Of a DNA stretch of 64,000 bases, positions 1 to 8,543 are shown piece after piece. The stretch comes from Solobacterium sp. GTDB lineage: Bacteria; Bacillota_I; Bacilli_A; Erysipelotrichales; Erysipelotrichaceae. The stretch's first letter is position 1; the number at the start of each line of letters is the position of its first letter. The position numbers were made by a program, and so were the translations under genes. The DNA is taken from contig JAILLA010000106.1 of NCBI GenBank assembly GCA_024693325.1, positions 1 to 64,000 on the forward strand, in the 5' to 3' direction. Under the pieces are notes generated by a model. It was not told where the DNA came from. It saw only the letters and a list, made by a program, of their open reading frames with translations, and searched no databases.

Positions 1-1638
1 GGGGAGTTCTGTTTTCTTTGCCAGCTCCGAGATAAAGCTGTTTCCGATGGTGATATTGATAAAGCCTTTACCATTGCCGACCACCTTGAGATCCTTCATG
101 AAACGAAGCACCTCAGAGGAGGAGTATGTGTTATCCAATTCGCAGAATTGAAATAAACGGATCAGTAATACAGTCAGATAACAGATCAGGAAGTGTCCTT
201 TGATCGTATCTTCCTTCTGAAGAAATACCGGCCTGGCATCCAGATCTGATTTCATGATCCGGAAAGATTCTTCGATACGCCAGAGATTGTGATAAGTGGA
301 ATATATATCAGTCGCTTTCGCTTTGATCTCTGAAGTGACGAGCAGATTGTATCCCGCAAGACGGAGATCTTCGTCGATCACTTTCTCGTTGATCACGGCT
401 TTCACTTTGTCATCCGTTTCTTTTCCTTTGGAAGTGGATCTGAATGTGACATATTTGGAGCACTCACCATATTCGCTCTTCTTTGCCAGAGAAGCTGAAA
501 GTCCTTTTGCCTTTTCAACGAGCCGGTTGATCTCATACGTCTTCTTCTTCGCAAGCGATGGATTGAACGTGACGACACGTTTCTCTGTCAGTTCGAACAT
601 ATGGCGTTTTCCATTCTCATCGGTATATGTATATGGGAACTGATCGACACACTCTTTCCAGTAATAAAGAACTTTTCCGGACGTATCTTTGACTGAATGA
701 TAATCCCTGTCCAGCAGGACCCATGTCTTTTCCGTCTCGGGCAGCAGCTTTACGGACTTGGAAAACAGATAACCGTCTCCGTTCTGCCGCGCAAAGAAGA
801 TGTTCGCTGCGCAGTTAAGACCCTTATCTGCGACCTGTATGGTGCGGCCGCTGACTTCATGACGCATCTTGAGACCGTTTACCACATCACGAATCACAGG
901 CTTCTCTGATTCATTGCCGGGATACAGTTTCATGCCGATCGGGATCTGATTGGCATCGAGCAGAAGACCGAGTCCGACGATCGGATCTTTTCTGTTTTCC
1001 TTGCTTGGACCTTTCATCCGGAATCCGTCCTCGCGGTCGATCTCGAAATAGAAGTTCGTGCAGTCGAAGTAAGTGATATCTGTATTGATCGGATAATACT
1101 TCTTGACCTGCATATTGAACATCTCAACGAACTTCTCGTAATCATTCCCGAAGAAAGATAATCCTTCCAGTAACTGATCATAGGAAAAGTCGTGCGGTTC
1201 AAACAGAGAGGGAATGACCTCATTGTATGTTCTGTGCTTACTGCAGGGGCTGACGGCCCTTGCATAGATCAGAGAAGAAAGGACATCATAAAGATCGAAG
1301 TCATAGGATGTCGTGATTTTATAAAGATCTACGAATCTGCGGATATCAAGTTTTTCCATGATCGCCTTCAGCGGAAAGTATCCGAGATTCTTCTCAGGGG
1401 AAACAGCAGAGATCTTCTGAACTTCCTTTTCTGCTTTCCGTTCGGCATTCATACGCTCTACTTCAGCTTTGTAGTAAGCGATGGGATCGTCGATACCGTC
1501 ACGTATGAGCTTGGTAACAGAGCCAAGAGATTTGAAACAGCGGTGCTTCGTGCCTTTGGAATCAGGAGAATAGAAGGATTCATAGATGGCAAGATAAGTG
1601 TTGTTAGCCTGGTTCTGGATCTTAAGAAAGTAAGCCAT
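1..1638 (-). CDS. IS1634-family transposase (3' end beyond window)
   Basis: An uninterrupted reading frame of 546 codons runs from ATG at 1638 leftwards off the window edge, so the C-terminus is missing but nothing visible is broken. The protein begins MAYFLKIQNQ. It has the layout of IS4/IS1634 DDE transposases: an early Asp in a YFDCTNF segment, a second Asp in VADKGLN (around nt 820-830), and a catalytic Glu in LWRIEESFRIMK (around nt 250-285), which fits the R-x3-E-x5/6-K pattern of the family. The family cuts and pastes the element through a DDE active site. Start choice: the first ATG after a GGTGGG SD buried in a hairpin. Function as transposase is firm; the exact IS name cannot be given. 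Confidence 0.9.
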   Translation of the reverse strand, partial: MAYFLKIQNQANNTYLAIYESFYSPDSKGTKHRCFKSLGSVTKLIRDGIDDPIAYYKAEVERMNAERKAEKEVQKISAVSPEKNLGYFPLKAIMEKLDIRRFVDLYKITTSYDFDLYDVLSSLIYARAVSPCSKHRTYNEVIPSLFEPHDFSYDQLLEGLSFFGNDYEKFVEMFNMQVKKYYPINTDITYFDCTNFYFEIDREDGFRMKGPSKENRKDPIVGLGLLLDANQIPIGMKLYPGNESEKPVIRDVVNGLKMRHEVSGRTIQVADKGLNCAANIFFARQNGDGYLFSKSVKLLPETEKTWVLLDRDYHSVKDTSGKVLYYWKECVDQFPYTYTDENGKRHMFELTEKRVVTFNPSLAKKKTYEINRLVEKAKGLSASLAKKSEYGECSKYVTFRSTSKGKETDDKVKAVINEKVIDEDLRLAGYNLLVTSEIKAKATDIYSTYHNLWRIEESFRIMKSDLDARPVFLQKEDTIKGHFLICYLTVLLIRLFQFCELDNTYSSSEVLRFMKDLKVVGNGKGFINITIGNSFISELAKKTELP

Positions 1639-1655
1639 AAAGGTGCCCACCTTTA
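1639..1655 (-). promoter_or_regulatory. Hairpin covering the transposase SD
   Basis: Directly before the transposase ATG the minus strand reads AAAGGTGGGCACCTTT, a perfect palindrome whose centre contains the only SD candidate (GGTGGG). In the mRNA this would fold over the ribosome-binding site. Hairpins that hide the transposase SD are known to limit expression in several IS families; the role here is inferred. Confidence 0.6.
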
Positions 1656-1721
1656 CAATACACCATTACACCATTTTTATCAATACCTAAAAACAATTTT
1701 GTCAAGATATTTCGACACAAT

Positions 1722-1743
1722 AAAAACCCTTTGTACAAAAGGG
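1722..1743 (-). terminator. Terminator-like hairpin ahead of the transposase gene
   Basis: On the minus strand CCCTTT-TGTAC-AAAGGG is followed by TTTTTA. It lies about 85 bases upstream of the transposase ATG and points towards it, so it would stop outside transcription before it enters the element. Between here and 1867 no gene is seen; the outer end of the IS probably lies in this stretch, but terminal repeats cannot be proved with the other end missing. Confidence 0.5.
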
Positions 1744-1867
1744 CTTGTGTGTATTCCTGCGCTGTCCAGCTTCTAAACTTTCATGGTGCTAAATTCTAAA
1801 GACGGGGACAAAATCATAAGGGTATTCTACCACAGACGGACTGACAGTGTATCCGCCTGCATTATGA

Positions 1868-1896
1868 TTGACATCGCATCATATGAAAAATAAGAT
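1868..1896 (+). promoter_or_regulatory. Sigma-A promoter of the amidohydrolase gene
   Basis: TTGACA (1868-1873), a 17-base spacer and TAAGAT (1891-1896) match the housekeeping consensus well. A GGAGG SD follows at 1910-1914, six bases before the ATG at 1921. Confidence 0.75.
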
Positions 1897-1920
1897 GTTG
1901 ATTAAATACGGAGGCATCAT

Positions 1921-3528
1921 ATGCGGAAGATCTATATCAACGGACAGGTTTATACCGGGTCCCTGCCCCTCTGCGAGGCATTTGTTACGGAAGCAGAACA
2001 CTTCATCTATGCCGGATCAAACAAAATGGCTATGACATTCGCCGGAAAAGAGACAGAGATCATCGATCTGAACAACAGGTTCGTCTGTGCCGGATTCAAT
2101 GACAGCCATATGCATGTCCTGGGATTCGGACAGTCACTGATCAGTGCTCCCCTTGCAAAACACACCGGAAGTCTTTCCGATGTGCTGGACTGCCTGCGCA
2201 GTCACCGGGGAAGAACCGGCGGCTGGCTGACCGGCAGAGGCTGGAACCAGGATTATTTCGGCGACGTCCGCAGAATGCCTGACCGGTACGACCTGGACAG
2301 CGTCAGTACGGAGATCCCGATCGCTGTCAGCCGTGCCTGCGGCCACTGCATGGCTGTCAACAGCAAAGCCCTTGAACTGTGCGGCATCACAGCGGATACA
2401 GCAGCGCCTGAAGGCGGAGCCATCGGGATGCGTGATGGAGAACCGGACGGCCTGTTCTACGATAACGCAATGTCACTGATCCAGTCGCACATTCCCCAAC
2501 CGTCTGAGGAAGAGATCATGGACATGCTGAGAGCGGCCTTCCGCACACTGAATTCCTATGGTATTACAAGCGCCCAGACTGATGATTACTGCACATTCCG
2601 CCACATCTCATGGCAGACGGTCAATGACGCATACCGCAGGCTGAAAGAAGCCGGCGAGATGACAGTGCGTATCAACGAACAGTGCAACTTCCAGGATCTG
2701 GAGACACTGAAAGAGTTCATTGCCGCAGGAAACAATACAGGAACCGGAGACATTCTGTTCAGGACCGGCCCCCTGAAAATGCTCGGAGACGGTTCACTGG
2801 GCGGCAGAACAGCACATCTCTCCAGACCGTATTCCGATGATCCCAATACATCCGGGTTCAATCTGTACAGCGACGAACTGATGGACTCCATGATCGAATA
2901 CGCAAACGATCATCATATGCAGTGCGCCGTACACGCGATCGGAGACGCCTGTCTCGATCAGGTCCTGAACGCGATCGACCGTGCGCTCCGAAAGACTCCT
3001 GTGAAAGATCACAGGCACGGCATCATACACTGTCAGATATCAAGAAAAGACCAGCTGGAACGTATGGCTGATCTGGATCTTCATATTTACTGCCAGAGCA
3101 TCTTCCTGGATTACGACAACCATATCGTCAGGGAAAGGACCGGCGACCTGGCAGATACCAGCTACAGCTGGAAGACACTGATGAACAGCGGTCTTTCCGT
3201 ATCCAACGGTTCCGACTGTCCTGTTGAGCTGCCCGATGTCATGGCAGGCATTCAGTGTGCTGTCACACGTACTTCCCTGCGTGACCACTGCGGTCCTTAT
3301 CTTCCTGAAGAAGCCTTCACAGTGCAGGAAGCACTGGATTCCTTCACGATACGCGGTGCCGAAGCAAGCTTCGAAGAATCGTACAAAGGAAAGATACAGG
3401 CAGGATATCTGGCGGACTTCGTCATCCTGGAAGCAGATCCCTTCGGAACTGATCCCGACCATTTGAAAGACATCCGTATCCTTGAAACATATCTCGGCGG
3501 AAAACAGGTCTGGCGCAGAGAAGACTGA
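1921..3528 (+). CDS. YtcJ-like amidohydrolase (amidohydrolase family 3)
   Basis: 535 residues, the usual length of the YtcJ/AepA group of metal-dependent hydrolases. The metal-binding HxH is seen near residue 63 (NDSHMHVLGFG), a further His in VHAIGDAC, and a late metal Asp in SNGSDCPVE. The protein ends with the conserved G-x-LADFV-x-LE beta-strand that closes the composite beta-sandwich. There is no signal peptide, so it acts in the cytoplasm. The family hydrolyses C-N bonds in varied amides and cyclic amides; the substrate cannot be read from the sequence. It stands alone between an IS element and a convergent operon, with its own strong promoter and a shared terminator. Start fixed by a GGAGG SD. 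Family call is firm, substrate unknown. Confidence 0.88.
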   Translation: MRKIYINGQVYTGSLPLCEAFVTEAEHFIYAGSNKMAMTFAGKETEIIDLNNRFVCAGFNDSHMHVLGFGQSLISAPLAKHTGSLSDVLDCLRSHRGRTGGWLTGRGWNQDYFGDVRRMPDRYDLDSVSTEIPIAVSRACGHCMAVNSKALELCGITADTAAPEGGAIGMRDGEPDGLFYDNAMSLIQSHIPQPSEEEIMDMLRAAFRTLNSYGITSAQTDDYCTFRHISWQTVNDAYRRLKEAGEMTVRINEQCNFQDLETLKEFIAAGNNTGTGDILFRTGPLKMLGDGSLGGRTAHLSRPYSDDPNTSGFNLYSDELMDSMIEYANDHHMQCAVHAIGDACLDQVLNAIDRALRKTPVKDHRHGIIHCQISRKDQLERMADLDLHIYCQSIFLDYDNHIVRERTGDLADTSYSWKTLMNSGLSVSNGSDCPVELPDVMAGIQCAVTRTSLRDHCGPYLPEEAFTVQEALDSFTIRGAEASFEESYKGKIQAGYLADFVILEADPFGTDPDHLKDIRILETYLGGKQVWRRED

Positions 3529-3537
3529 GTATGAGAA

Positions 3538-3566
3538 AGCCTCCGCATTGTGTACGGAGGCTGTTT
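3538..3566. terminator. Bidirectional terminator between amidohydrolase and sortase
   Basis: Stem AGCCTCCG/CGGAGGCT with a 9-base loop, followed by TGTTTTC on the plus strand and by GAAAGCCTCC context (TTTCTC) on the minus strand. It sits between two convergent stop codons and probably serves both genes. Confidence 0.7.
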
Positions 3567-4469
3567 TCATGATCCGGGGGACGGTTCAGGTCCGGCAGTA
3601 ACAATGTACCGGTCACTGACATCCGTCATTTTGCAGAAAAGTGCATATCTTGCGTCAGCGAAATCATCCGAGCATGTCAGCATCGTTACGATCCTGTCTG
3701 TCGGATAGACCACAACATCGGAAACAAAGGTCGAATTGTCAAACCAGTGCTGCAGATATGCCAGATATTCATCCTCAGAGGCAAACGCTGTCTCCAGGAA
3801 CTGATCCTTCGCATCATTGATCGACCCGGCAAACGGTTCCAGCAGGTATACGGTACCTGCTTTTGTTATGAGCAGGAATTCACGGTGTTCATCATAGTAT
3901 GCCTGGCTTTCATATTTTTCCAGGGTACCGAACATCGTCCCGTCCTTGCGTCCATGCGCAAACAGCGGCGTATTGGTATCCGTAAAGTCAGGTGCTGTGC
4001 TGTCCAGCGTAAATACGCAGCCCATATGATTCCATTCACCTGTAAACAGGTGGTTCAGGTAATAATCGTTGTCAGCGTTCTGTACGATCGGATAATTGAT
4101 AACTGACGTATCCTGCCTCAGCCATCCGATCACATCGGGGTTGATCTCTTCCAATGCGGCAAAGTCCAGATGGATCTGCGTCCTGGTATCGACATCCGCA
4201 TCATCGGCACCGATCGGCATCACCTGTTCTGTCAGCTGATCATACGCGCCGGTCCCCTGCTTTCGCTCGGCATAGATCTGCCAGAAACGGTAGCCGGAAT
4301 AAATGGCGGTGCCCAGTGCAAGCACGAGCAGAATACTGAAGACCAGGACACCTGTTGCGGAAAGCTTCCTTTTTTTCGTTTTGGATGACTTCTCCGGTTC
4401 CTTCAGATCGCTGATATCGATCATCTGGGTATCCTGTATCGATTCCGGCAGCTCAGTTTTCTTATTCAT
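3567..4469 (-). CDS. srtB: Class B sortase
   Basis: 300 residues from the ATG at 4469; an in-frame TTG at 4490 is a weaker choice. There is a cytoplasmic N-terminus, then one transmembrane helix (residues about 35-58, VLVFSILLVLALGTAIY), then an extracellular sortase fold. Class B signatures are a long spacer, YPIVQ before the catalytic His (TPLFAHGRKDG), the Cys in TMLTCSDD and an Arg shortly after (ADARYALF). Sortases cleave a sorting motif and join surface proteins to peptidoglycan or to pili. No sorting-signal substrate lies nearby, so the target is unknown. It overlaps prmC by 8 bases and is the last gene of the rpoD-prfA-prmC operon, which suggests steady expression. Confidence 0.88.
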   Translation of the reverse strand: MNKKTELPESIQDTQMIDISDLKEPEKSSKTKKRKLSATGVLVFSILLVLALGTAIYSGYRFWQIYAERKQGTGAYDQLTEQVMPIGADDADVDTRTQIHLDFAALEEINPDVIGWLRQDTSVINYPIVQNADNDYYLNHLFTGEWNHMGCVFTLDSTAPDFTDTNTPLFAHGRKDGTMFGTLEKYESQAYYDEHREFLLITKAGTVYLLEPFAGSINDAKDQFLETAFASEDEYLAYLQHWFDNSTFVSDVVVYPTDRIVTMLTCSDDFADARYALFCKMTDVSDRYIVTAGPEPSPGS

Positions 4470-5325
4470 AGCTGCATCCGAAGTATACAAACAGCATTCT
4501 GTCCTTCCCGTTCATATCCTTGATGATCTCATAGGATGCCTCGGGAAGAAGTGATTCGACGAGCACGCTCATGCGTTCACGCTGGTCCCAGCCCATCTCA
4601 AAAGCCATGAAGCTTTTTTCCTTCAGGACACTGCGGCAGTTCTCGAAGATCACACGGTAAAACTTCAGTCCGTCTTCTCCGCCGAACAGCGCTACATGAG
4701 GTTCAAAATCAACGACCGAGCGTTCCATCTTTTCCTCTGCAGGAATATAGGGCGGATTGGAGATCAGAACGTCCAGCTTCATGCCGCGTTCTTTCAGAGG
4801 CTCCAGCATATCACCGGCAAACATTTCGATATCCGCGTCATTGTTCTTCGCGTTCTGTTTTGCGACTTCCAGCGCTTCCTCAGAAATATCCGTAGCGCAC
4901 ATGCGCACGCGCGGCTCTTCCTTCGCGACCGTGATCGCGATCGCGCCGCTGCCTGTACCGACATCGGCACAGACGACCTCCTTCTGGTCCGGGAAGATAT
5001 GATCGATCCTTGCCAGGATCCTGGAACAGAGCTCTTCCGTCTCCTCCCTTGGGATCAGGACATCCGGATTGACGATCATCTGGTATCCGTAGAACCATGA
5101 GTAGCCGAGTACATGTGCCATCGGTTCCTGGTCCAGGATCCTTGCCATGCCTTCATCGAACTGTTTCTCAAGATCTTCCGGCATCTGCTCGTCAAAGTGC
5201 AGATACAGATCGAACCGTTCTTTCCTGCTGATCTCCACAAGGTATGCCATGACCGTCTGCTGAGGTACATCGTTCTTCTCACAGAGACGCTCATATTTTC
5301 TGACAGCTTTTGCAAACGTTGTCAT
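4462..5325 (-). CDS. prmC: Release factor glutamine methyltransferase PrmC
   Basis: 287 residues, normal length. It methylates the Gln of the GGQ motif of release factors with S-adenosylmethionine as donor. It has an N-terminal helical substrate-recognition domain, then a class I methyltransferase domain with the SAM loop DVGTGSGAIAI and the catalytic NPPY motif (ISNPPYIPAEE). Its start codon overlaps the prfA stop as TAATG, so the enzyme is translationally coupled to its own substrate RF1, a common arrangement in Bacillota. The downstream sortase begins inside its last codons. Confidence 0.95.
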   Translation of the reverse strand: MTTFAKAVRKYERLCEKNDVPQQTVMAYLVEISRKERFDLYLHFDEQMPEDLEKQFDEGMARILDQEPMAHVLGYSWFYGYQMIVNPDVLIPREETEELCSRILARIDHIFPDQKEVVCADVGTGSGAIAITVAKEEPRVRMCATDISEEALEVAKQNAKNNDADIEMFAGDMLEPLKERGMKLDVLISNPPYIPAEEKMERSVVDFEPHVALFGGEDGLKFYRVIFENCRSVLKEKSFMAFEMGWDQRERMSVLVESLLPEASYEIIKDMNGKDRMLFVYFGCSYE

Positions 5326-6398
5326 TACTGTGCCTCTTTCAGTTTATTCTTCTCATCTTCCGCCAGAAGTCCGGCAATGACATCATCAAGCTTTCCTTCC
5401 ATGATACGGTCAAGCTGTGTGATCGTCAGACCGATCCTGTGGTCGGTCACACGGTTCTGGGGATAATTGTATGTACGGATCTTTTCCGAGCGGTCTCCCG
5501 TGCCGATCTTTGCCCTGCGGATCGCGCCTGCTTCCTCATCCCTGATCCGCTTCAGTTCTTCATATACACGCGCTCTGATCAGACGCATCGCTGTTTCACG
5601 GTTTTCGATCTGGGAACGTCCTTCCTGGCAGTTGACGGTAATGCCTGTCGGAATATGCACGATACGGACTGCAGAGTCGGTCTTATTGATATGCTGTCCG
5701 CCTGCACCGGAAGCTCTGTGTGTTTCGATCGTCAGATCTTTGGGATCGATATCGATATCAGACTCCTCTGCTTCAGGCTGGCACAGTACGGTAGCTGTGG
5801 ACGTATGGATGCGTCCCTGTGTTTCCGTCTTCGGAACACGCTGTACACGGTGTGCTCCTGATTCAAACTTCAGATCATGATAAACATCCGTGCCTTTGAC
5901 GGAGAATATGATCTGGCTGAATCCGCCTGCTTCGGAAGGACTGGCTTCCATGACCTGGACCTTCCAGCCTCTTGATTCAGCATACTTTGTATACATGCGG
6001 TACAGATCACCGGCAAAAATGTTTCCTTCATCTCCGCCTGCGCCGCCTCTGATCTCCATGATCACGTCATGACTGTCATCAGGGTCACGCGGTATGAGCA
6101 GGTGCTGGATGTGTTCCAGAAGCTGTTCCCGTTCGGGTTCACACTCTTCTTTTTCCGCCCTGGCCATCTCTCTCATTTCCGGATCATCTTCATTCAGGAG
6201 CTCATTGGCTTCTTCGATCCGTGTATCCAGTTCCTGCAGATGTTTCCAGGCATCCACCGTCTGCTGCAGACGTGCCTGTTCCTTGGACAGTTTCGTCAGG
6301 ATCTTCGGATCCGACAGGTTCTCCTCTTTCAGGAGCGCCTCACTGATCTCATCATACTGCTTCTGCAATTCTCTTAATTTTTCGCGTACTGCGTCCAT
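5325..6398 (-). CDS. prfA: Peptide chain release factor 1
   Basis: 357 residues, full length for RF1. It reads UAA and UAG stop codons and releases the finished peptide. The catalytic GGQ is seen in SGAGGQHINK. The tripeptide that reads the stop codon is in RVPKTETQGRIHTS (PKT, the RF1-type PxT motif; RF2 would have SPF), which separates it from prfB. An SD GGGGAGGAAAA lies just before the ATG. It lies 12 bases after rpoD and is coupled to prmC. Confidence 0.96.
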   Translation of the reverse strand: MDAVREKLRELQKQYDEISEALLKEENLSDPKILTKLSKEQARLQQTVDAWKHLQELDTRIEEANELLNEDDPEMREMARAEKEECEPEREQLLEHIQHLLIPRDPDDSHDVIMEIRGGAGGDEGNIFAGDLYRMYTKYAESRGWKVQVMEASPSEAGGFSQIIFSVKGTDVYHDLKFESGAHRVQRVPKTETQGRIHTSTATVLCQPEAEESDIDIDPKDLTIETHRASGAGGQHINKTDSAVRIVHIPTGITVNCQEGRSQIENRETAMRLIRARVYEELKRIRDEEAGAIRRAKIGTGDRSEKIRTYNYPQNRVTDHRIGLTITQLDRIMEGKLDDVIAGLLAEDEKNKLKEAQ

Positions 6399-6410
6399 TT
6401 TTCCTCCCCG

Positions 6411-7535
6411 TCAATCACGGTAGTCACCGAGATCTCCGTCTCTTCCAAATTTAAATTTCAGTCTTCTGAGTGCTCTCTGTTCAAGCTGTCTCACCCGTTC
6501 ACGTGTCACATTGTACACAGCACCGACTTCTTCCAGTGTTTTCGGGACACCGTCATCCAGACCGTATCTCATTCTGAGGATACCTGCCTCACGCTCCGGC
6601 AGTTCCTTCAGTATTTCCCTGATCCGCTCTTTCAGCAGTTCGTTGTTCGCATATTCGATCGGATCCAGCGTAGACTTATCCTCGATGAAATCCGCCAATG
6701 TAGAGTCTTCCTCATCACCTGCAGGTGTTTCCAGTGAGACCGTACTCTGTGAGATCTGCAGGATCTGGCTGACGTTTTCTTCAGTCATGCCGTTTCCCAG
6801 CTTTTCCGCGATCTCTTTGGCTGTCGGTTCCCTGTGAAGTTCCTGCACGAGACTGCGCTGGGCACGTCTCACCTTGACGACCTGGTCGTTCATATGAACA
6901 GGCAGGCGGATATCCCTGCTCTGATCGGCGATCGCCCTTGTCATGGACTGCCTGATCCACCATGTCGCATACGTGCTGAAGCGGAATCCGCGGGAATAAT
7001 CAAACTTCTCAACAGCCCTCATCAGACCGATATTGCCTTCCTGGATCAGATCCTGCATGGAAAGTCCTCTGTTGAGGTAATCCCTGGCGATCGAAACAAC
7101 AAGACGGAGGTTGCTGTCGATCAGCTTCTCCTTTGCGTTCTGATCCCCTTCACTGACTGCCTTGGCCGTCTCGTATTCTTCCTGAGGTGTCAGCAGCGGG
7201 ATCCTGCCGATCTTTTTCATGTAGTGAGCAACCGAATCACCTGCTCCGCTTGCTCTGCGGTCAGGATCAGGCTCAGCTATGATCTCCTCATCGATTTCGT
7301 CTTCTTCGTCAGTTATCTCATCTTCTTCGAATTCTTCGAGCTGTTCCTCAAGAAGTTCATTTTCTTCGCTCAGCTCGTATAATTCATCCAGTTCTTCTTC
7401 ATTCAGTTCCAGTTTCTGAGCTTGTTCCAGAAGATCCTTCTGTGACAGTTCTTCACCGTGTTCCTTTTTGTCATTAACAAAAGCACGGATCTCACCCATA
7501 TGTACATCTGTGATCGAATTATCCTTATGTTCCAT
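6411..7535 (-). CDS. rpoD: Primary RNA polymerase sigma factor (RpoD/SigA)
   Basis: 374 residues. ATG at 7535 is preferred over an in-frame TTG six bases earlier because GGGGGT stands 6 bases before the ATG. It has a very acidic N-terminal linker (about residues 30-80), region 1.2 ([14 protein letters not shown]), region 2 with [18 protein letters not shown] and [11 protein letters not shown] (-10 recognition), region 3, and region 4 with the helix-turn-helix [18 protein letters not shown]. It directs housekeeping transcription. It leads the operon rpoD-prfA-prmC-srtB; the usual dnaG partner is not in front of it here. Confidence 0.95.
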   Translation of the reverse strand: MEHKDNSITDVHMGEIRAFVNDKKEHGEELSQKDLLEQAQKLELNEEELDELYELSEENELLEEQLEEFEEDEITDEEDEIDEEIIAEPDPDRRASGAGDSVAHYMKKIGRIPLLTPQEEYETAKAVSEGDQNAKEKLIDSNLRLVVSIARDYLNRGLSMQDLIQEGNIGLMRAVEKFDYSRGFRFSTYATWWIRQSMTRAIADQSRDIRLPVHMNDQVVKVRRAQRSLVQELHREPTAKEIAEKLGNGMTEENVSQILQISQSTVSLETPAGDEEDSTLADFIEDKSTLDPIEYANNELLKERIREILKELPEREAGILRMRYGLDDGVPKTLEEVGAVYNVTRERVRQLEQRALRRLKFKFGRDGDLGDYRD

Positions 7536-7556
7536 ACGCAAACCCCCACTGTTATT

Positions 7557-7584
7557 ATTCTACAATAATGTCAGGGTTCCGCAA
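7557..7584 (-). promoter_or_regulatory. Promoter of the rpoD operon
   Basis: Read on the minus strand: TTGCGG (7584-7579), a 16-base spacer, TAGAAT (7562-7557), about 22 bases ahead of the rpoD start codon. Consistent with a sigma-A promoter for the whole operon. Confidence 0.55.
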
Positions 7585-7595
7585 AACTTTCAAAG

Positions 7596-7619
7596 AAAAA
7601 CCCGATCTTAATGACCGGG
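7596..7619 (-). terminator. Terminator after rpmE
   Basis: Minus strand CCCGGTC-ATTAA-GATCGGG followed by TTTTTC, shortly after the rpmE stop codon. Confidence 0.75.
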
Positions 7620-7631
7620 CAGCGAAGTATC

Positions 7632-7835
7632 TTACTTAAGACCGTACTTCTTATTGAAGCGGGCAACACGACCTTCAGCCTGAGCAAATCTCTGACGTCC
7701 TGTGTAGAACGGATGGCAGTTAGAGCATGTATCAACTTTGATTTCCTTTAATGTGGAACCTGTTGTGAACTCTGAGCCACAGCTTGTGCAGACTACTTTG
7801 GTCTGATAGTACTTCGGATGAATATCTTTCTTCAT
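7632..7835 (-). CDS. rpmE: 50S ribosomal protein bL31 (zinc form)
   Basis: 67 residues starting [10 protein letters not shown], the hallmark of bL31. Two Cys pairs (CTSCGS at 16-19 and CSNCHPF near 37-40) make the zinc site, so this is the C+ form, which can release zinc on replacement by a C-minus paralogue. The C-terminus [12 protein letters not shown] is typical. It has its own promoter, SD (GGGAGAT) and terminator, so it is a single-gene unit between rpoD and the VOC gene. Confidence 0.97.
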   Translation of the reverse strand: MKKDIHPKYYQTKVVCTSCGSEFTTGSTLKEIKVDTCSNCHPFYTGRQRFAQAEGRVARFNKKYGLK

Positions 7836-7891
7836 TTCCAGATCTCCCTTCTGCCTTAAACCTCATGCGGGTCTAAAGAAAGCGCATTAAG

Positions 7892-7920
7892 ATAGTACCA
7901 TATTGCGGACAGTGCCGCAA
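7892..7920 (-). promoter_or_regulatory. rpmE promoter
   Basis: Minus strand TTGCGG (7920-7915), 17 bases, then TACTAT (7897-7892) preceded by TGG, an extended -10. From here to 8132 no gene is seen; there are only short GC-rich inverted repeats near 8090-8115 and no clear U-run terminator for the gene that ends at 8133. Confidence 0.65.
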
Positions 7921-8132
7921 GAAATTATTTTGCTGCAGGAATGAAAAGTTAACTTCCTCTTCCGTGTTTTCGAAAGGATCCCTCAGAAAAGAACAGTGCA
8001 GGTAACTCTTTCAACATCTTTATACCAGGGAGCACACAGCAGAGTGAGACCGCTGGTGCTTTTGAATGCAGAAGCAATGCACTTTTATCCGGCGGAATCC
8101 GGGTTTACCGGAGCGGAAGACCTTAATCACAT

Positions 8133-8540
8133 TCACCTCACCGGAAGAGCTTTATAGTCTTCAGGTTCCTGATAAAAAGGCGCAGTCTTAACTGTTATAT
8201 GGATCCGGAAACCATTGATCTCTTCTTTCAGGAAGATCAGTCGGATCGTTCTTCCGTCTTCCGCGTAACGTGCTGTATTGTAATCCAGCTCATAACCCTT
8301 TGATTCCAGATAAGCGATGGCTTCCGGTATATCATTGACAAAGAAACCAAGGTGACCCATCGTGCCTTTTCCCATTTTCTTCATCAGTTCCATTCTGTTG
8401 TCACACGTGAAGTAAGATGCCGGGATCTCACGGTAGTTGTCATATCCCATAACATCCGTAAAGAAGTCCTTCATACGTTTTCCGTCTTCTTCTGTCTGCG
8501 CATTGATGCCGACATGTCCGAACTCAAACTTAACTGCCAT
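8133..8540 (-). CDS. VOC (glyoxalase/bleomycin-resistance) family protein
   Basis: 135 residues with the paired beta-alpha-beta-beta-beta layout of the vicinal-oxygen-chelate fold: strand 1 with a metal-ligand His in FGHVGINAQT, mid-protein MGHLGFFVND with a second His, and a late RIHITVK strand. VOC proteins are metal-dependent isomerases, epimerases, lyases or dioxygenases on small oxygenated acids. It starts three bases after the YbhJ-like aconitase gene, so the two are probably co-translated and the substrate is likely an intermediate of the tricarboxylate cluster. The exact reaction is unknown. Confidence 0.75.
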   Translation of the reverse strand: MAVKFEFGHVGINAQTEEDGKRMKDFFTDVMGYDNYREIPASYFTCDNRMELMKKMGKGTMGHLGFFVNDIPEAIAYLESKGYELDYNTARYAEDGRTIRLIFLKEEINGFRIHITVKTAPFYQEPEDYKALPVR

Positions 8541-8543
8541 AAA

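Noticed and set aside
1-1638. Transposase as a degenerate pseudogene
   Set aside because: Direct reading of the minus strand from ATG 1638 gives 546 codons without a stop up to the window edge; the short frames in this region are shadows.
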